Positions 1-8,368 are shown, numbered from the stretch's first letter. The stretch is 34,648 nt of DNA from Photobacterium carnosum (GCF_002849605.1 NZ_NPIB01000037.1:1-34648), one strand, 5' to 3'. Program-made: numbers and translations. Notes: generated by a model from the letters alone, not told the origin.

Positions 1-58
1 CTAAATTAGCAGCATCGTGTTTGAATGCGACTGAATAAGTTGTTCGAGCTTTTTTCAT
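1..58 (-). CDS. IS3-family transposase OrfA, N-terminal 19 codons only
   Basis: ATG at 56-58 on the minus strand opens a frame reading MKKARTTYSVAFKHDAANL, the same as the start of the OrfA at 34462. This resembles the helix-turn-helix OrfA of IS3-family elements, which binds the IS ends and is joined to the DDE OrfB by frameshifting. Only the first 19 codons lie inside the window, so intactness cannot be judged. Confidence 0.7.
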   Translation of the reverse strand, partial: MKKARTTYSVAFKHDAANL

Positions 59-127
59 TATGTACACCATTTTGATATTAAGAGTATTTTATCCTATTTA
101 GGTGTACAAGTTCATTAAGCCACAACA
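1..127 (-). mobile_element. IS3-family insertion sequence, left copy, truncated by window edge
   Basis: The reverse complement of this stretch matches 34393-34519 at all but five positions, all of them transitions. It begins with TG at the inner border (position 127), as IS3-family ends usually do, and leads within about 70 bases into a transposase OrfA start. The element runs out of the window to the left, so the other end and any target duplication cannot be seen. Its inner border sits inside a PtuA-like ATPase gene, whose reading frame is open right up to position 128. Confidence 0.8.
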
Positions 128-892
128 GATCATAGCTCTATAAGAGAAATTGCAGATGCAATTTCATTCCTTACATCTTTGCAAGATAAAAAGAAAACTA
201 TCTCGATGGAAGTAGATTTCTCATCTTCAAAAAGAGTTTTCTTTAACAAGGAGTACTTTACAGATGATATTTTAATGAAATCAATATCGATTTTATTAAA
301 AAATAATATTATACGGCTAATGGATGTTAAACTTTATAAACATGAATTTGGAACTATGTCTCTTCGACGAGCAAGTTCTGGTGAGCAGTGTATGTTAGTT
401 ATGATGCTTGGTATTGCTGGACATATTAATGATCATTCAATAATTCTAATTGATGAGCCAGAAATAAGTTTACACCCAAAATGGCAAGAGAAATTCACAA
501 GCTTATTAATTGAAGTTTTTTCAAATTACAAAGGTTGCCAATTTATTATCGCGACACACTCACCGCAGATTGTATCTAACTTAAACTACTCTTCTTGTTT
601 TATTACTTCAATTACTAGAGGGGAAGTGTATAACGCTCACAAGTTTGCATCTCAATCTTCTGATTTTCAACTTGCTGAATTATTTGATGCTCCTGGTGCG
701 AAGAATGAATATATAACTAGGTTGGCATTTTCATTATTGTCGAAAATTAAAAAGCAAAAGTTTATTTCTTCGGAAGACGAAGATAAGTTAAAACAACTAT
801 TGAATTTTATACCTGAACTCAGAGAAGACGATGCAGTTCTAGAACTAATAATTACAATTAAAGAGGTTATGAGTTTCTATGCCTCTAATTAA
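128..892 (+). pseudogene. ptuA: PtuA-like AAA/ABC-type ATPase of a Septu defence pair, N-terminus removed by IS
   Basis: The C-terminal half of a RecF/SMC-like ATPase is present. An ABC-signature-like SSGEQ is followed by a Walker B segment (IILIDEPEISLHP) and a switch histidine in IATHSPQI. No Walker A (GxxxxGKS/T) remains. The frame is open without a stop from 179, a possible TTG start, back to 128, exactly the border of the IS3 copy, so the missing front was most likely lost by the insertion. It overlaps the following HNH nuclease gene by 14 bases, the usual linkage of PtuA and PtuB. In Septu, PtuA and PtuB form a complex that restricts phage; a PtuA without its nucleotide-binding P-loop should be dead. 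Retron-associated or other OLD-like ATPase-HNH pairs are the alternative. Confidence 0.7.
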
Positions 893-1535
893 CGAAGAGT
901 TTAACTTTACTAGAGAGCAGCAAGAATTAGTAAGTCAGAAACTAGCTGATGATAGCTTTCTACACACTGACTGGGGGAATGATGACCTTCAAGATGTTAG
1001 ATCGTCACTTCGTCGTTTTTATAGAAGTAAGCAAATAGGAAAATGTGCTTTCTGTTTTAATGAGGTTTCCTTTGTCTCAGCTGCAAATGCTCAAGTAGAG
1101 CATATCGCACCTAAATCGTTGCATAGACAGTTTATTTTTGAACCTAAAAATTTGTGTGTTATTTGTGCGGACTGCAACACGATTAAGCGTGATCAAGAAG
1201 TCTTAAATGAGATGCCTGAGACGATTAATAATCCTAATGCCAGAGTTAGGTATCCTCGTGCTTCTTCAGCATTTAAAATAGTTCACCCTCATTTTGACAA
1301 CTACCAAACTCATATAATAAAGCGAGGAAAGGTTTATGTTGATAGGACGCCTAAAGGGCAGTTTACGATATCTGCGTGTAAATTAAATCGATTTTTCCAT
1401 CAATTTGGATTTGAAGAAGACTTCGTTGATGACGAAATTCTTATTGTGCTAATGACTTCTTTTATAGCAAGTGGAACTACTCATGAAAGAAAGATTGTAC
1501 TAGATGCCTTAAAAGATCTCATGATTCTTATGTAA
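879..1535 (+). CDS. ptuB: PtuB-like HNH endonuclease (Septu)
   Basis: A 218-residue protein with a classic zinc-bound HNH fold. CAFC lies near residue 57, the VEHIAPKS histidine motif near residue 73, then NLCVICADCNTIK near residues 91-103 supplies the second Cys pair and the Asn. Length and motif order fit PtuB, the nuclease partner of the Septu ATPase, and the start codon lies inside the end of the ATPase gene, implying translational coupling. PtuB is thought to cut nucleic acid during infection under control of PtuA. Here its partner is truncated, so this gene is probably no longer a working defence unless complemented elsewhere. No promoter of its own is evident. A stand-alone HNH protein (for example retron-type) is an alternative reading. 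Confidence 0.75.
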   Translation: MPLINEEFNFTREQQELVSQKLADDSFLHTDWGNDDLQDVRSSLRRFYRSKQIGKCAFCFNEVSFVSAANAQVEHIAPKSLHRQFIFEPKNLCVICADCNTIKRDQEVLNEMPETINNPNARVRYPRASSAFKIVHPHFDNYQTHIIKRGKVYVDRTPKGQFTISACKLNRFFHQFGFEEDFVDDEILIVLMTSFIASGTTHERKIVLDALKDLMILM

Positions 1536-1556
1536 CACTAAGATATAACAAATAAG

Positions 1557-1592
1557 GATATGTGTCGCGCAGCCGACACCTATCCGAAGTGT
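1557..1592 (+). repeat. Hairpin repeat downstream of the HNH gene (possible terminator or REP)
   Basis: GGATATGTGTCG pairs with CGACACCTATCC across a six-base loop, with one mismatch. A related but weaker copy follows the unrelated small gene at 5066-5096, sharing the leader ATATAACA.ATAAGGATATGT. A second small hairpin (AAGCC/GGCTT) follows near 1598-1612. Recurrence behind two unrelated genes suggests a dispersed repeat that may also end transcription; there is no strong T-tract. Confidence 0.45.
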
Positions 1593-1755
1593 TGGACAAG
1601 CCCGGACGGCTTTATATAAGTAAATATTGGGAATGTCATGAAAGGTGATATTGAAAAGAAGTCGAGCGTTATCCTTGGCGTGAACCAATCAATTTAATCT
1701 ATTGATTTATAATCAGATCCTCTTTAATTATTACGCGCTAATGCCATTATCCTTA

Positions 1756-2384
1756 TTATTTTACGTTTTTATCTGGGTCGAAAAATCCCCGCAAAACATA
1801 GGACACCCATAACTTTCGTAATCCATTACGATCAATTCTGAAGGTGCTCCATGAATAGGTTTTAATCCGCTGAGCAAAGTATCGTTTTAGATCTTCAGTG
1901 GTTAACGTATCAGGTGATTTATCCAAATGGTGAGTAATACGAGGAAGTGCACGACTATAAGCATCAATAGTGGCTGGACGTTTACCTTGTAAGGTTAGGT
2001 GGGTAACATGTTCTTCATAAAGATAATCTGATCGTTGCTGTTGTTCGTTATTCATCGTAAAAACATAGGACACCCATAACTTTTGCAATCCACTACGATC
2101 AATTCTGACGGTGTTCCATGAATGGGTTTTAATCAGTTGAGCAAAGTATCGCTTGAGATCATCAGTGGTTAACGTATCAGGTGATTTATTCAATGGTGCC
2201 TAATGTGACGAAGTGCACGACTATAACCATCAATAGTGGCAGGACGTTTATCTTGCAAGGTTAGGTGGGTAACATGTTGTTCATAAAGATAATCTGATTG
2301 TTGCTGTTGTTCGTTATTCATCATTAATACTCTATTGTAAGGAGTATTAAAATTGGTGTGGTGCTTGCTATGCGACTGCAGCAA
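1756..2384 (-). pseudogene. Degenerate tandem copies of a tyrosine-integrase N-terminal domain
   Basis: Two consecutive copies of the same approximately 88-residue segment are read on the minus strand. Each starts MNNEQQQ, then has YLYE.HVTHLTLQ.KRPATID.YSRAL, then LTT.DLKRYFAQ and ends GL.KLWVSYV. This is the SAM-like, core-binding N-terminal domain of phage-type (XerC-like) integrases. No catalytic domain (R..HR..Y) is present in either copy. The upstream copy is broken by a frameshift near 2190-2200; the downstream copy reads through from the first and stops at about 1756. Each copy ends in the sequence AGTTATGGGTGTCCTATG on the minus strand, which replaces the expected integrase continuation. 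This is a decayed, repeatedly duplicated mobile-element fragment, not a functional recombinase. Confidence 0.65.
1797..2329 (-). repeat. Direct tandem duplication, two units of about 266-267 bases
   Basis: The motif CATAGGACACCCATAACT lies at 1797-1814 and again at 2064-2081. The start codon of the MNNEQQQ segment lies at 2055 and again at 2321. Unit spacing is therefore 267 and 266 bases; the one-base difference marks the frameshift in the upstream unit. A third, shorter relic of the same unit is at 4378-4450. Confidence 0.75.
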
Positions 2385-2511
2385 TTAATCATATATTGCC
2401 TAATGAGTTAGAAATACAGTCAGAATTTTGTGTGCAAATCCTGGTGATGTTGAATCTGTTTTACCCTGAAATGTAAAAATCAACGTGTAGTTCTTCACAC
2501 GCTTACAAAAC

Positions 2512-2550
2512 AATAATAAAAAGCAGAATGAGCATCAAGCTTCATTCTGC
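2512..2550 (-). terminator. Rho-independent terminator of dtpA
   Basis: GCAGAATGA (2523-2531) and TCATTCTGC (2542-2550) form a perfect nine-base stem. On the minus strand it is followed by CTTTTTATTATT, and it sits 37 bases beyond the dtpA stop codon. Confidence 0.75.
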
Positions 2551-2587
2551 TGTTGTGTTTAAGTCAGAGGATTCTTATTGATTGAAC

Positions 2588-4075
2588 TTAATGTTGCTTA
2601 ATCAACTCAGGAGATTCAGATTGTGAATTTGTCATCATGCGATTCAATTTTGGTACTGTGATCGCCATTACAATAGCAACCGCTAGAGTAATAAAACCAA
2701 TGTTTTGGAATAACTCAGTGTAAACAGGCAGTGTATCTAGAGGATCAGTAAGATGCTCTGGTGTCACACTAAAAGTAGCAACATAGCCACCAATAATAAA
2801 TGATGCCGCCTGAGTTAAGAACCATGCACCCATAGTAAAGCCCATCAAACGTTGTGGTACTAAGCTAGCAACCATCGCAAGGCCAAGACCACTGATCATT
2901 AGTTCACCTAAACTTTGGAATAAATAAACTAAAACCATCCACCAAATAGAGACCATACCTGCTTGGTCTGCAAACCAGTTTCCCGCAGCTGCTATTGATA
3001 AAAAACCGAATGCGCTCATAAACATACCAACCGTAAATTTACCGGGCATGGATAAGTCTTTATTTTTATTTCCATAATATGTATATAAGTAAGCCAAGAT
3101 AGGGCTACAAAATACAACCCAAAATGGGTTTAGTGCTTGTAAACTAACTGGGTTAATATTGATACCAAATAATTCAGTATGAACGTTATTAATAGCAAAG
3201 AAGTTTAATGACGTTGGCATTTGTGCGTATAACACGTAGAAAATAATGGCTTGCAGCATAAGGATAAAGGCAACGATCATTTTGTTACGTTGTTCGCCCG
3301 TTTCTTTAAACGTTTCTTTTAAGAAAAAGCCAACAACCCCGATACCAATCGCACCAAGAGCCAAGTTAGCCATCATAATATTTTGCAGTAACCATGCACA
3401 AATTAAAGTAGAGGCAATAGTTCCAATTAGTACAATTAAGGCTTTAGTTTTATTTAGTGGTTGAGAATCCGGTTCTGAACCTATCCCTTGCACTGTGCTA
3501 CGAAGATAAAAGTAGCTAAATAGGCTAGCGATTAATCCTAAACCACAAAGAAGAAAGGCATATTCATAACCGTAATTATTGGCAATAACAGGGCTTAAAG
3601 AAAGAGAAACAAGGGAGCCAATGTTGATAGACATATAATAAAGAGTAAATGCGCCATCTAAACGGGAATCATCTTTTTCATAACACTTGGCTAATAGGCT
3701 TGATGGGTTTGCTTTGAATAAGCCATTACCAACAGCTATAGCACCAAGAGCTAAATAGATAAAATCAGGATTAAGAATTGAAAATCCCATTAAGAAGTAG
3801 CCAAGTGCAAGAACTATTGCACCAAATACCATCGTCCGCTTAGTTCCAAGAACATAATCTCCGACGTAGCCACCGACAGAGACAAGTCCATATACTAAAG
3901 CAGCAAAGGCACCAAAAGTAACAAAAGAGTCTTGCATACTAAAGCCGAGCTTATCGACAAAGTAGACAGCGAGGATCCCTTGAAGTCCGTAGTAACCAAA
4001 TCGCTCCCATAATTCAATGAAAAATATCATTTTGAATGGTTTCGGTTGGTTTAATATACTTGATTTATTTCCCAT
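2588..4075 (-). CDS. dtpA: Proton-dependent di/tripeptide transporter (POT/PTR2 family)
   Basis: A 495-residue multi-pass inner-membrane protein of the major facilitator superfamily. The first helix carries the POT hallmark [10 protein letters not shown] (residues about 21-30), which holds the E-x-x-E-R proton-coupling motif. [14 protein letters not shown] follows as the loop 2-3 signature, and about 14 hydrophobic segments follow in all, normal for bacterial POT transporters (about 490-500 residues). The family imports di- and tripeptides by proton symport. It is closest in flavour to the DtpA/DtpB (TppB, YdgR) group; the exact paralogue cannot be settled by eye. It is a single-gene unit with its own terminator downstream and 530 bases of repeat-bearing intergenic DNA upstream. 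Confidence 0.85.
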   Translation of the reverse strand: MGNKSSILNQPKPFKMIFFIELWERFGYYGLQGILAVYFVDKLGFSMQDSFVTFGAFAALVYGLVSVGGYVGDYVLGTKRTMVFGAIVLALGYFLMGFSILNPDFIYLALGAIAVGNGLFKANPSSLLAKCYEKDDSRLDGAFTLYYMSINIGSLVSLSLSPVIANNYGYEYAFLLCGLGLIASLFSYFYLRSTVQGIGSEPDSQPLNKTKALIVLIGTIASTLICAWLLQNIMMANLALGAIGIGVVGFFLKETFKETGEQRNKMIVAFILMLQAIIFYVLYAQMPTSLNFFAINNVHTELFGININPVSLQALNPFWVVFCSPILAYLYTYYGNKNKDLSMPGKFTVGMFMSAFGFLSIAAAGNWFADQAGMVSIWWMVLVYLFQSLGELMISGLGLAMVASLVPQRLMGFTMGAWFLTQAASFIIGGYVATFSVTPEHLTDPLDTLPVYTELFQNIGFITLAVAIVMAITVPKLNRMMTNSQSESPELIKQH

Positions 4076-4607
4076 ATTAGTTATTTAACCTAGCAAGTAG
4101 ATGTTGTAGTGGTATTAAACGTTAAGTTAGATCTTATTAACGTGATATTCATTTGCTTTGAGTTAGTTTTACTGTGAGGTAAGTCCCATTAGATCAAATA
4201 GTTTGTGAAATAAGAGGTAAGAAAAAGTAATGATAAAAATATCACATTGTTTCATTTTCATTTCTTAAATATTTTGTTTTATGTTTATATCTGATTATTT
4301 ATGTGTCTGAATATCAAAAGTGATTGACTATATAGTTATGTTTTAGCCAGTACAAAGGGTTCTGTCAAAACATAGAATATAGGACACCCATAACTTTCAT
4401 AATTGATTACGGTGAATTCTGACGGTGCTCGATGAATGGGTTTTAATTCGTTCAATAAATGCATTAGCATGATTTTCTACACTCTTCGTTATTACTTTTC
4501 CTTTATTTTCAGTGAGTAAGGCTGTAAAATTTGGTGGGGTTTATATGGCGATAAATGTGTTATACAGGCGTTATATTTCAAATGAAAATTAGTATAGGAA
4601 GTAAATT
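4076..4607. other. Intergenic DNA upstream of dtpA holding a relic of the integrase repeat
   Basis: Very AT-rich. The left part must hold the dtpA promoter on the minus strand, but no unambiguous -35/-10 pair stands out. At 4378-4450 there is a third, partial copy of the degenerate integrase unit found at 1797-2329. The last 45 bases contain AGGCGTTATAT just upstream of the small gene at 4608. No other gene is seen. Confidence 0.5.
4378..4450 (-). repeat. Partial copy of the integrase-fragment repeat
   Basis: TATAGGACACCCATAACTTT, followed by a diverged run ending in GATGAATGGGTTTTAATTCG, parallels 2064-2135 and 1797-1868. It covers only the end of the SAM-like domain coding region and is not translatable as a unit. 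It shows that the integrase fragment with its ATGGGTGTCC end was dispersed as well as duplicated in tandem. Confidence 0.6.
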
Positions 4608-5060
4608 ATGAGTCAGTTATTAAAAAATATACCTTCTGAGGTAAGTAAGTATCTAAAAAGTATGGATAGTTATGATGACCCATGTTTTATGTTGATAAAT
4701 TTAGAAAAGGATATTACTCCATTTATTGATATGATCGAAACTGAGGTTGATTCTGAAAAACCTTATGATAAGACAAGTATTCAACTTACTGAAAAATTAT
4801 ACTTTATTTCGCTGGATTGTACGTATGAGACAATGTTTAATATATTAGCTAAGCTTCGTAAAGGTATGAACGAATTAAATATGAATATTCATATATCTGT
4901 TTTTCGTCATAACTGTTTAGGAGAGCCAGAACAAACCTTTTTATGGTGTGAAATGCTTTTAAATGAAGTAAAGGAAGAGTTTGGAGGCAATAGTGGGCAT
5001 AAGGTTAATGATTTCCAAGACAGACAAAATTGGCCGGGTATAAAAAAATATATGGCATAA
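4608..5060 (+). CDS. Hypothetical protein, 150 residues
   Basis: I do not recognise this protein. It starts MSQLLKNIPSEV, with AGGAAG seven bases before the ATG as a good ribosome-binding site. It is acidic, soluble-looking, has no signal peptide or membrane segment, and has scattered Cys residues without a metal-binding pattern. The end holds a Gly/Asn-rich turn and a Trp-containing tail (NWPGIKKYMA). It is a single gene, flanked on both sides by repeat relics: an integrase-fragment relic and AGGCGTTATAT upstream, and immediately after the stop a copy of the hairpin repeat also seen behind the HNH gene. This setting resembles a passenger gene of mobile or cassette origin. A coding role is supported by length, ribosome-binding site and consistent amino-acid composition. 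Confidence 0.65.
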   Translation: MSQLLKNIPSEVSKYLKSMDSYDDPCFMLINLEKDITPFIDMIETEVDSEKPYDKTSIQLTEKLYFISLDCTYETMFNILAKLRKGMNELNMNIHISVFRHNCLGEPEQTFLWCEMLLNEVKEEFGGNSGHKVNDFQDRQNWPGIKKYMA

Positions 5061-5554
5061 AAAATATAACAGATAAGGATATGTATCATGCAGGTGACAC
5101 CTGTCTTAATAAACATAGGACACCCACAACTTTGTATTTCAAAAAATAGATAATATTAATACGATTATCTGACTTGATAATCATCATTCTCTACAGTGAA
5201 TGTCTGTGAGGGCGATAAGGTGTCTATTTACCGTGAGTATAAATATGGTTTTTCTATTATTACTCTAACAATCATTAAGATGCATTAGTAATATAGGATT
5301 GATGATTTCATGAGATGGCGAAATGAATAGTTAGAATAATTAAGTGATGTTGTAAATGCAACGTTATGTTTTTATTGTATTTTTTAAGGTAAGAAAGTAA
5401 TATTTAGCTTGTGATTGATCATGATAATAAATATATTAATATTATGGTATCGCTTAGTTGTGAATGTTTTTTATGATTATTAGTGTTGTATTTTCTACGC
5501 CATAAAATATTCACATTTGTTATAAATATAGGTTTCTTTCATAAAGAGTATAAA
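5061..5554. other. Intergenic DNA with two repeat relics
   Basis: It starts with the ATATAACAGATAAGG hairpin repeat (5066-5096), then a single CATAGGACACCCACAACT motif (5114-5131). The rest is AT-rich DNA without a convincing open frame. The promoter of the leucine-rich-repeat gene at 5555 should lie in the last 100 bases, but I cannot name its elements. Confidence 0.4.
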
Positions 5555-6304
5555 ATGAGCAGTTATAAACAACTATTACAGTGGCTACATGTGGGTTAGT
5601 CGTATCTTTAAATGCATTTTCAGGTGAGATGCTGGATGTTAACAATATTAAATTTGAAGATAATAATTTTAAGAGCTGTGTTTTAGCACAAAAAATCACA
5701 AATCCGAAAAATATAACTAAACTAGTGTGTCGTCAGGTAAATATAGATCATGCAAATGAAGTTAGTTATTTTCCTGCTCTCAAGGAGTTATGGTTATCAG
5801 GAGCACAATTGACGAACATAGATTTGAGTAAAAATACTGAGCTAACATCGGTATCTATAACTAAATCAAATCTAGCTAACTTGAATTTGAATAATAATCC
5901 TAAACTTACTGAGTTGAATGTTTCTTTTAACCATATTTCTAAGTTAGATCTTACAAAAAATCTACAATTAACAGATTTGAGCATCGTTTCTAATAAAATT
6001 GAAGATATTAATTTATCAGAAAATACTAAATTAATGTATTTGTGGGCAAAAGAGAATAATTTAAAAAAGATGGACTTTAGCCACAATCTTGAATTAATTC
6101 AAGCGGGGTTAACTGATAACCAGTTGTCTCAAATTAACAAAATTATATATTACAGATAATAAAATCACTAAGTTAGATATTAGCCATAATCCTAGATTAA
6201 GAGCATTATGGGCAACTGGGAATCCGTTAGTTGAGTTGAATATCAGCTCTAATCCTTCTTTAAATGATTATGAGGTTGATGAGACTATTTCTGTTAAAAA
6301 ATAA
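5555..6304 (+). pseudogene. Secreted leucine-rich-repeat protein with two frameshifts
   Basis: The ATG at 5555 begins MSSYKQLL in frame 2. The obvious signal peptide continues in frame 1 (ATCGLVVSLNAFSG) after an apparent one-base loss near 5576-5580. Frame 1 runs through five or six repeats of about 21 residues of the type L..L.LS.N..L..L....N, then ends at 6159. The repeats continue in frame 2 from about 6150 (DNKITKLDISHNPRLRALW) to a stop at 6302-6304. The two compensating shifts leave the beginning and end in the same frame. The protein would be about 245 residues, periplasmic or secreted, and binding is the usual role of such repeats. As written it is a pseudogene; sequencing error at these two places is the alternative. 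Confidence 0.7.
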
Positions 6305-6319
6305 TTATTAAAACTTAAT

Positions 6320-6344
6320 CGATAATATATGTGTCGAATTATCG
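6320..6344 (+). terminator. Weak hairpin after the leucine-rich-repeat gene
   Basis: CGATAAT (6320-6326) pairs with ATTATCG (6338-6344) across an 11-base loop, 15 bases after the stop. No T-run follows, so its role as terminator is uncertain. Confidence 0.3.
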
Positions 6345-6536
6345 GTACTTATTTACAGAAAAAATGTATCTATATGATTTTTTAACTATCAATATATGTT
6401 TTCTTAAAGACATATGATTCATCATTATCTATATGCCTTATTTTTTATTTCATATCCATCTTCTATTTCTAGATGATCAATGAGTTTATGTTTGAAATCA
6501 GGTAGAATTCTGTTTTAAAATCGTGGTGAAAATATT

Positions 6537-6944
6537 ATGAATAAGTCTGTTGAACAAAGAATTGGTAATATTGCTTTAGTTGTTGAAAACTATGATGATG
6601 CGATTGATTTTTATACTAAGAAACTGCAATTCGAGCTTATCGAAGACACAGATTTAGGCGGTGGTAAACGTTGGGTTCAAATTTCGCCACCAAACTCTAC
6701 AGGAACTAATTTACTTCTCGCACAAGCAAGTAATGATGAGCAATTAAAGTCTGTTGGTCATCAAGCGGGTGGTCGTGTCTTCCTATTTCTTCAAACGAAT
6801 GATTTCTGGCGTGACTATAAGTTTATGCAAGCGCAAGGTGTTGAATTTACAGAAGAGCCGCGTGTAGAAGAATACGGTACGGTTGTCGTGTTTAAAGACT
6901 TATATGGCACTAAGTGGGATTTGTTACAATTAAACCCAAAATAA
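6537..6944 (+). CDS. VOC-superfamily (glyoxalase/bleomycin-resistance-like) protein
   Basis: A 135-residue protein with the paired beta-alpha-beta-beta-beta modules of the vicinal-oxygen-chelate fold. IGNIALVVENYDDAIDFYTKKL is the typical first strand and helix, and VVFKDLYGTKWDLLQ the last strands. Residues in these positions (Asp/Glu near the end of each module) usually bind a divalent metal, but the His-first pattern of true glyoxalase I is not kept, as Asn replaces it at residue 11. Substrate cannot be predicted. It lies upstream of a GNAT acetyltransferase (54 bases) in the same direction; the ribosome-binding site is weak. Cytosolic. Confidence 0.8.
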   Translation: MNKSVEQRIGNIALVVENYDDAIDFYTKKLQFELIEDTDLGGGKRWVQISPPNSTGTNLLLAQASNDEQLKSVGHQAGGRVFLFLQTNDFWRDYKFMQAQGVEFTEEPRVEEYGTVVVFKDLYGTKWDLLQLNPK

Positions 6945-6998
6945 TTGGTTTGTAAAGAAGACGTTTGAACAGTATTACTATTTTTAGGAACTTATTTG

Positions 6999-7508
6999 AT
7001 GAAACTAATATCTGAAACAGAACAACTAATAATAAGACAATTAACGCTAGATGATGCTGAATTTATTATACAGTTATTAAATGAAGAAGCGTTTATTCGT
7101 TATATAGCAGATAAAAATGTTCGAACACATGCAGATGCTGTGAATTATTTAACGAATGGACCATTAGCGAGTTATCGTGATTATGGTTTTGGATTAAATT
7201 TAGTGTTACTGAAAGAGACTGCAACGCCGATTGGGATCTGTGGTTTATTAAAAAGAGAAGAATTAGATTATCCTGACTTAGGCTATGCATTTTTGACCGA
7301 GTTTTGTAAAAAAGGGTACGCAACTGAAGCGGCTTCCTCTGTGCTTAATGTCGGAATGAAAGCTCACTCTTTAAACACAGTTTTAGCGGTTACATTACTT
7401 GATAATGAAGGCTCTAATCGGTTATTACAAAAAATAGGGTTTGAGCTTAAAGGAACAATGGCGTTGTACGGTTCTCAAAACAATTTATATGAGTATACGT
7501 CGGCATAA
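6999..7508 (+). CDS. GNAT-family N-acetyltransferase (RimJ/RimL-like)
   Basis: A 169-residue protein. LIIRQLTLDDAEFI opens the fold as in RimL-type acetyltransferases. GYAFLTEFCKKGYATEAA (about residues 92-109) is the acetyl-CoA-binding region, with the GYATEA pyrophosphate loop, and NEGSNRLLQKIGFELKG is the usual C-terminal motif B. The start is placed at ATG 6999, with AGGAA eight bases before it, rather than the in-frame TTG one codon earlier. Acceptor substrate unknown: protein N-termini, spermidine-like or small amines are all possible in this family. It sits between a VOC protein and a racemase-family gene, with a repeat relic between it and the latter. Confidence 0.8.
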   Translation: MKLISETEQLIIRQLTLDDAEFIIQLLNEEAFIRYIADKNVRTHADAVNYLTNGPLASYRDYGFGLNLVLLKETATPIGICGLLKREELDYPDLGYAFLTEFCKKGYATEAASSVLNVGMKAHSLNTVLAVTLLDNEGSNRLLQKIGFELKGTMALYGSQNNLYEYTSA

Positions 7509-7510
7509 AG

Positions 7511-7526
7511 GTAGGATAGCCATAAC
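7511..7526 (-). repeat. Copy of the RAYT-associated repeat (GGATAGCCATAAC)
   Basis: On the minus strand this reads GTTATGGCTATCCTA, one change from the AGTTATGGCTGTCCTA units clustered at 9573-9687. It lies between the GNAT gene stop and the racemase gene start. Confidence 0.5.
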
Positions 7527-7560
7527 AGTTCTATACCATTTTTAAAATATGGAGTGCAGT

Positions 7561-8259
7561 ATGAAAACAATCGGAATGTTAGGTGGTATGAGTTGGGAAT
7601 CGACGGCAAGTTACTACAAAGCTATTAATGAAGGTATAAAAGCTGAACTCGGCGGGCTTAGTTCTGCAAAAATTTGTTTATACAGTGTAAACTTTGAAGA
7701 AATTGAAAAATTACAGCATCAAGGGCGGTGGAATGAAACGGCTGTTATTCTTACACAGGCAGCAAAAGCGGTAGAGGCTGGCGGTGCTGATTTTTTAATT
7801 ATCTGTACTAATACTATGCATAAAGTTGCTTCAGAAATTGAAGCCGAGATATCGATTCCTATTCTTCATATTGCAGACGCAACGGCGAAAAAATTAGTCA
7901 GTGATGGCGTTAAAAAAGTTGGGCTATTGGGTACACGTTTTACAATGGAACAAGATTTCTATAAAAGTCGGTTAACGGATAAGTTTGAAATTGAAGTTAT
8001 TGTACCAAACGCTGATAGCCAAACTATTGCTCATAACATCATTTACGATGAGCTTTGTAGAGGAATTATTACCGCAACATCTAGAGAAAAATATTTAAAT
8101 ATTATCAATGAATTATATAAAAGTGGTGCTGAAGCTGTGATTTTAGGTTGCACAGAAATAGCGTTATTGGTTCAACAGCAACATACCAACATTCCGTTAT
8201 ATGACACCACTGAAATTCATGCGCTCGAAGCCGTTCAGTTAGCGCTCTTATTAAAATAG
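7561..8259 (+). CDS. Aspartate/glutamate racemase family protein (YgeA-like)
   Basis: A 232-residue cytosolic enzyme of the PLP-independent Asp/Glu racemase superfamily. MKTIGMLGGMSWEST at the start, the first catalytic cysteine in ICTNTMHK (about residue 84) and the second in LGCTEI (about residue 197) are all present, so it should be active. Family members interconvert L- and D-aspartate or other amino acids with two cysteine bases; the precise substrate is not clear. The start is placed at ATG 7561, with GGAG six bases upstream. An in-frame ATG at 7549 would add four residues and has no ribosome-binding site. No neighbour points to a pathway. Confidence 0.85.
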   Translation: MKTIGMLGGMSWESTASYYKAINEGIKAELGGLSSAKICLYSVNFEEIEKLQHQGRWNETAVILTQAAKAVEAGGADFLIICTNTMHKVASEIEAEISIPILHIADATAKKLVSDGVKKVGLLGTRFTMEQDFYKSRLTDKFEIEVIVPNADSQTIAHNIIYDELCRGIITATSREKYLNIINELYKSGAEAVILGCTEIALLVQQQHTNIPLYDTTEIHALEAVQLALLLK

Positions 8260-8260
8260 T

Positions 8261-8309
8261 AAGGACAGCCATACCTTTTAATACCGAACAAAAAACGGGA
8301 CAGCCAAAT
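8261..8309 (-). repeat. Pair of RAYT-associated repeats upstream of the transposase
   Basis: AAGGACAGCCATACC (8261-8275) and CGGGACAGCCAAAT (8296-8309) read on the minus strand as ATGGCTGTCC-type units. They are in inverted orientation to the cluster downstream of the transposase gene at 9573-9687, so the gene is bracketed by inverted repeats. Confidence 0.65.
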
Positions 8310-8368
8310 CATTGCAGACTTTCGATAAGCTACTACACTTAAGCTTCAAGTTGCTTATGGTGGAAGAA

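Noticed and set aside
879..1535. HNH gene as a phage terminase-associated or homing endonuclease
   Set aside because: No phage genes or intron are near, while the overlapping ATPase partner and motif spacing fit PtuB.
4145..4260. Possible CRP sites upstream of dtpA (TGTGAGGTAAGTCCCA and a TCACA half-site)
   Set aside because: Only one half of each site is good; in AT-rich DNA single half-sites are expected by chance.
6537..8259. VOC-GNAT-racemase genes as an antibiotic-resistance cluster
   Set aside because: The VOC and GNAT families are broad and no residue pattern points to a drug-modifying enzyme; a repeat separates the racemase gene, so a joint function is unsupported.
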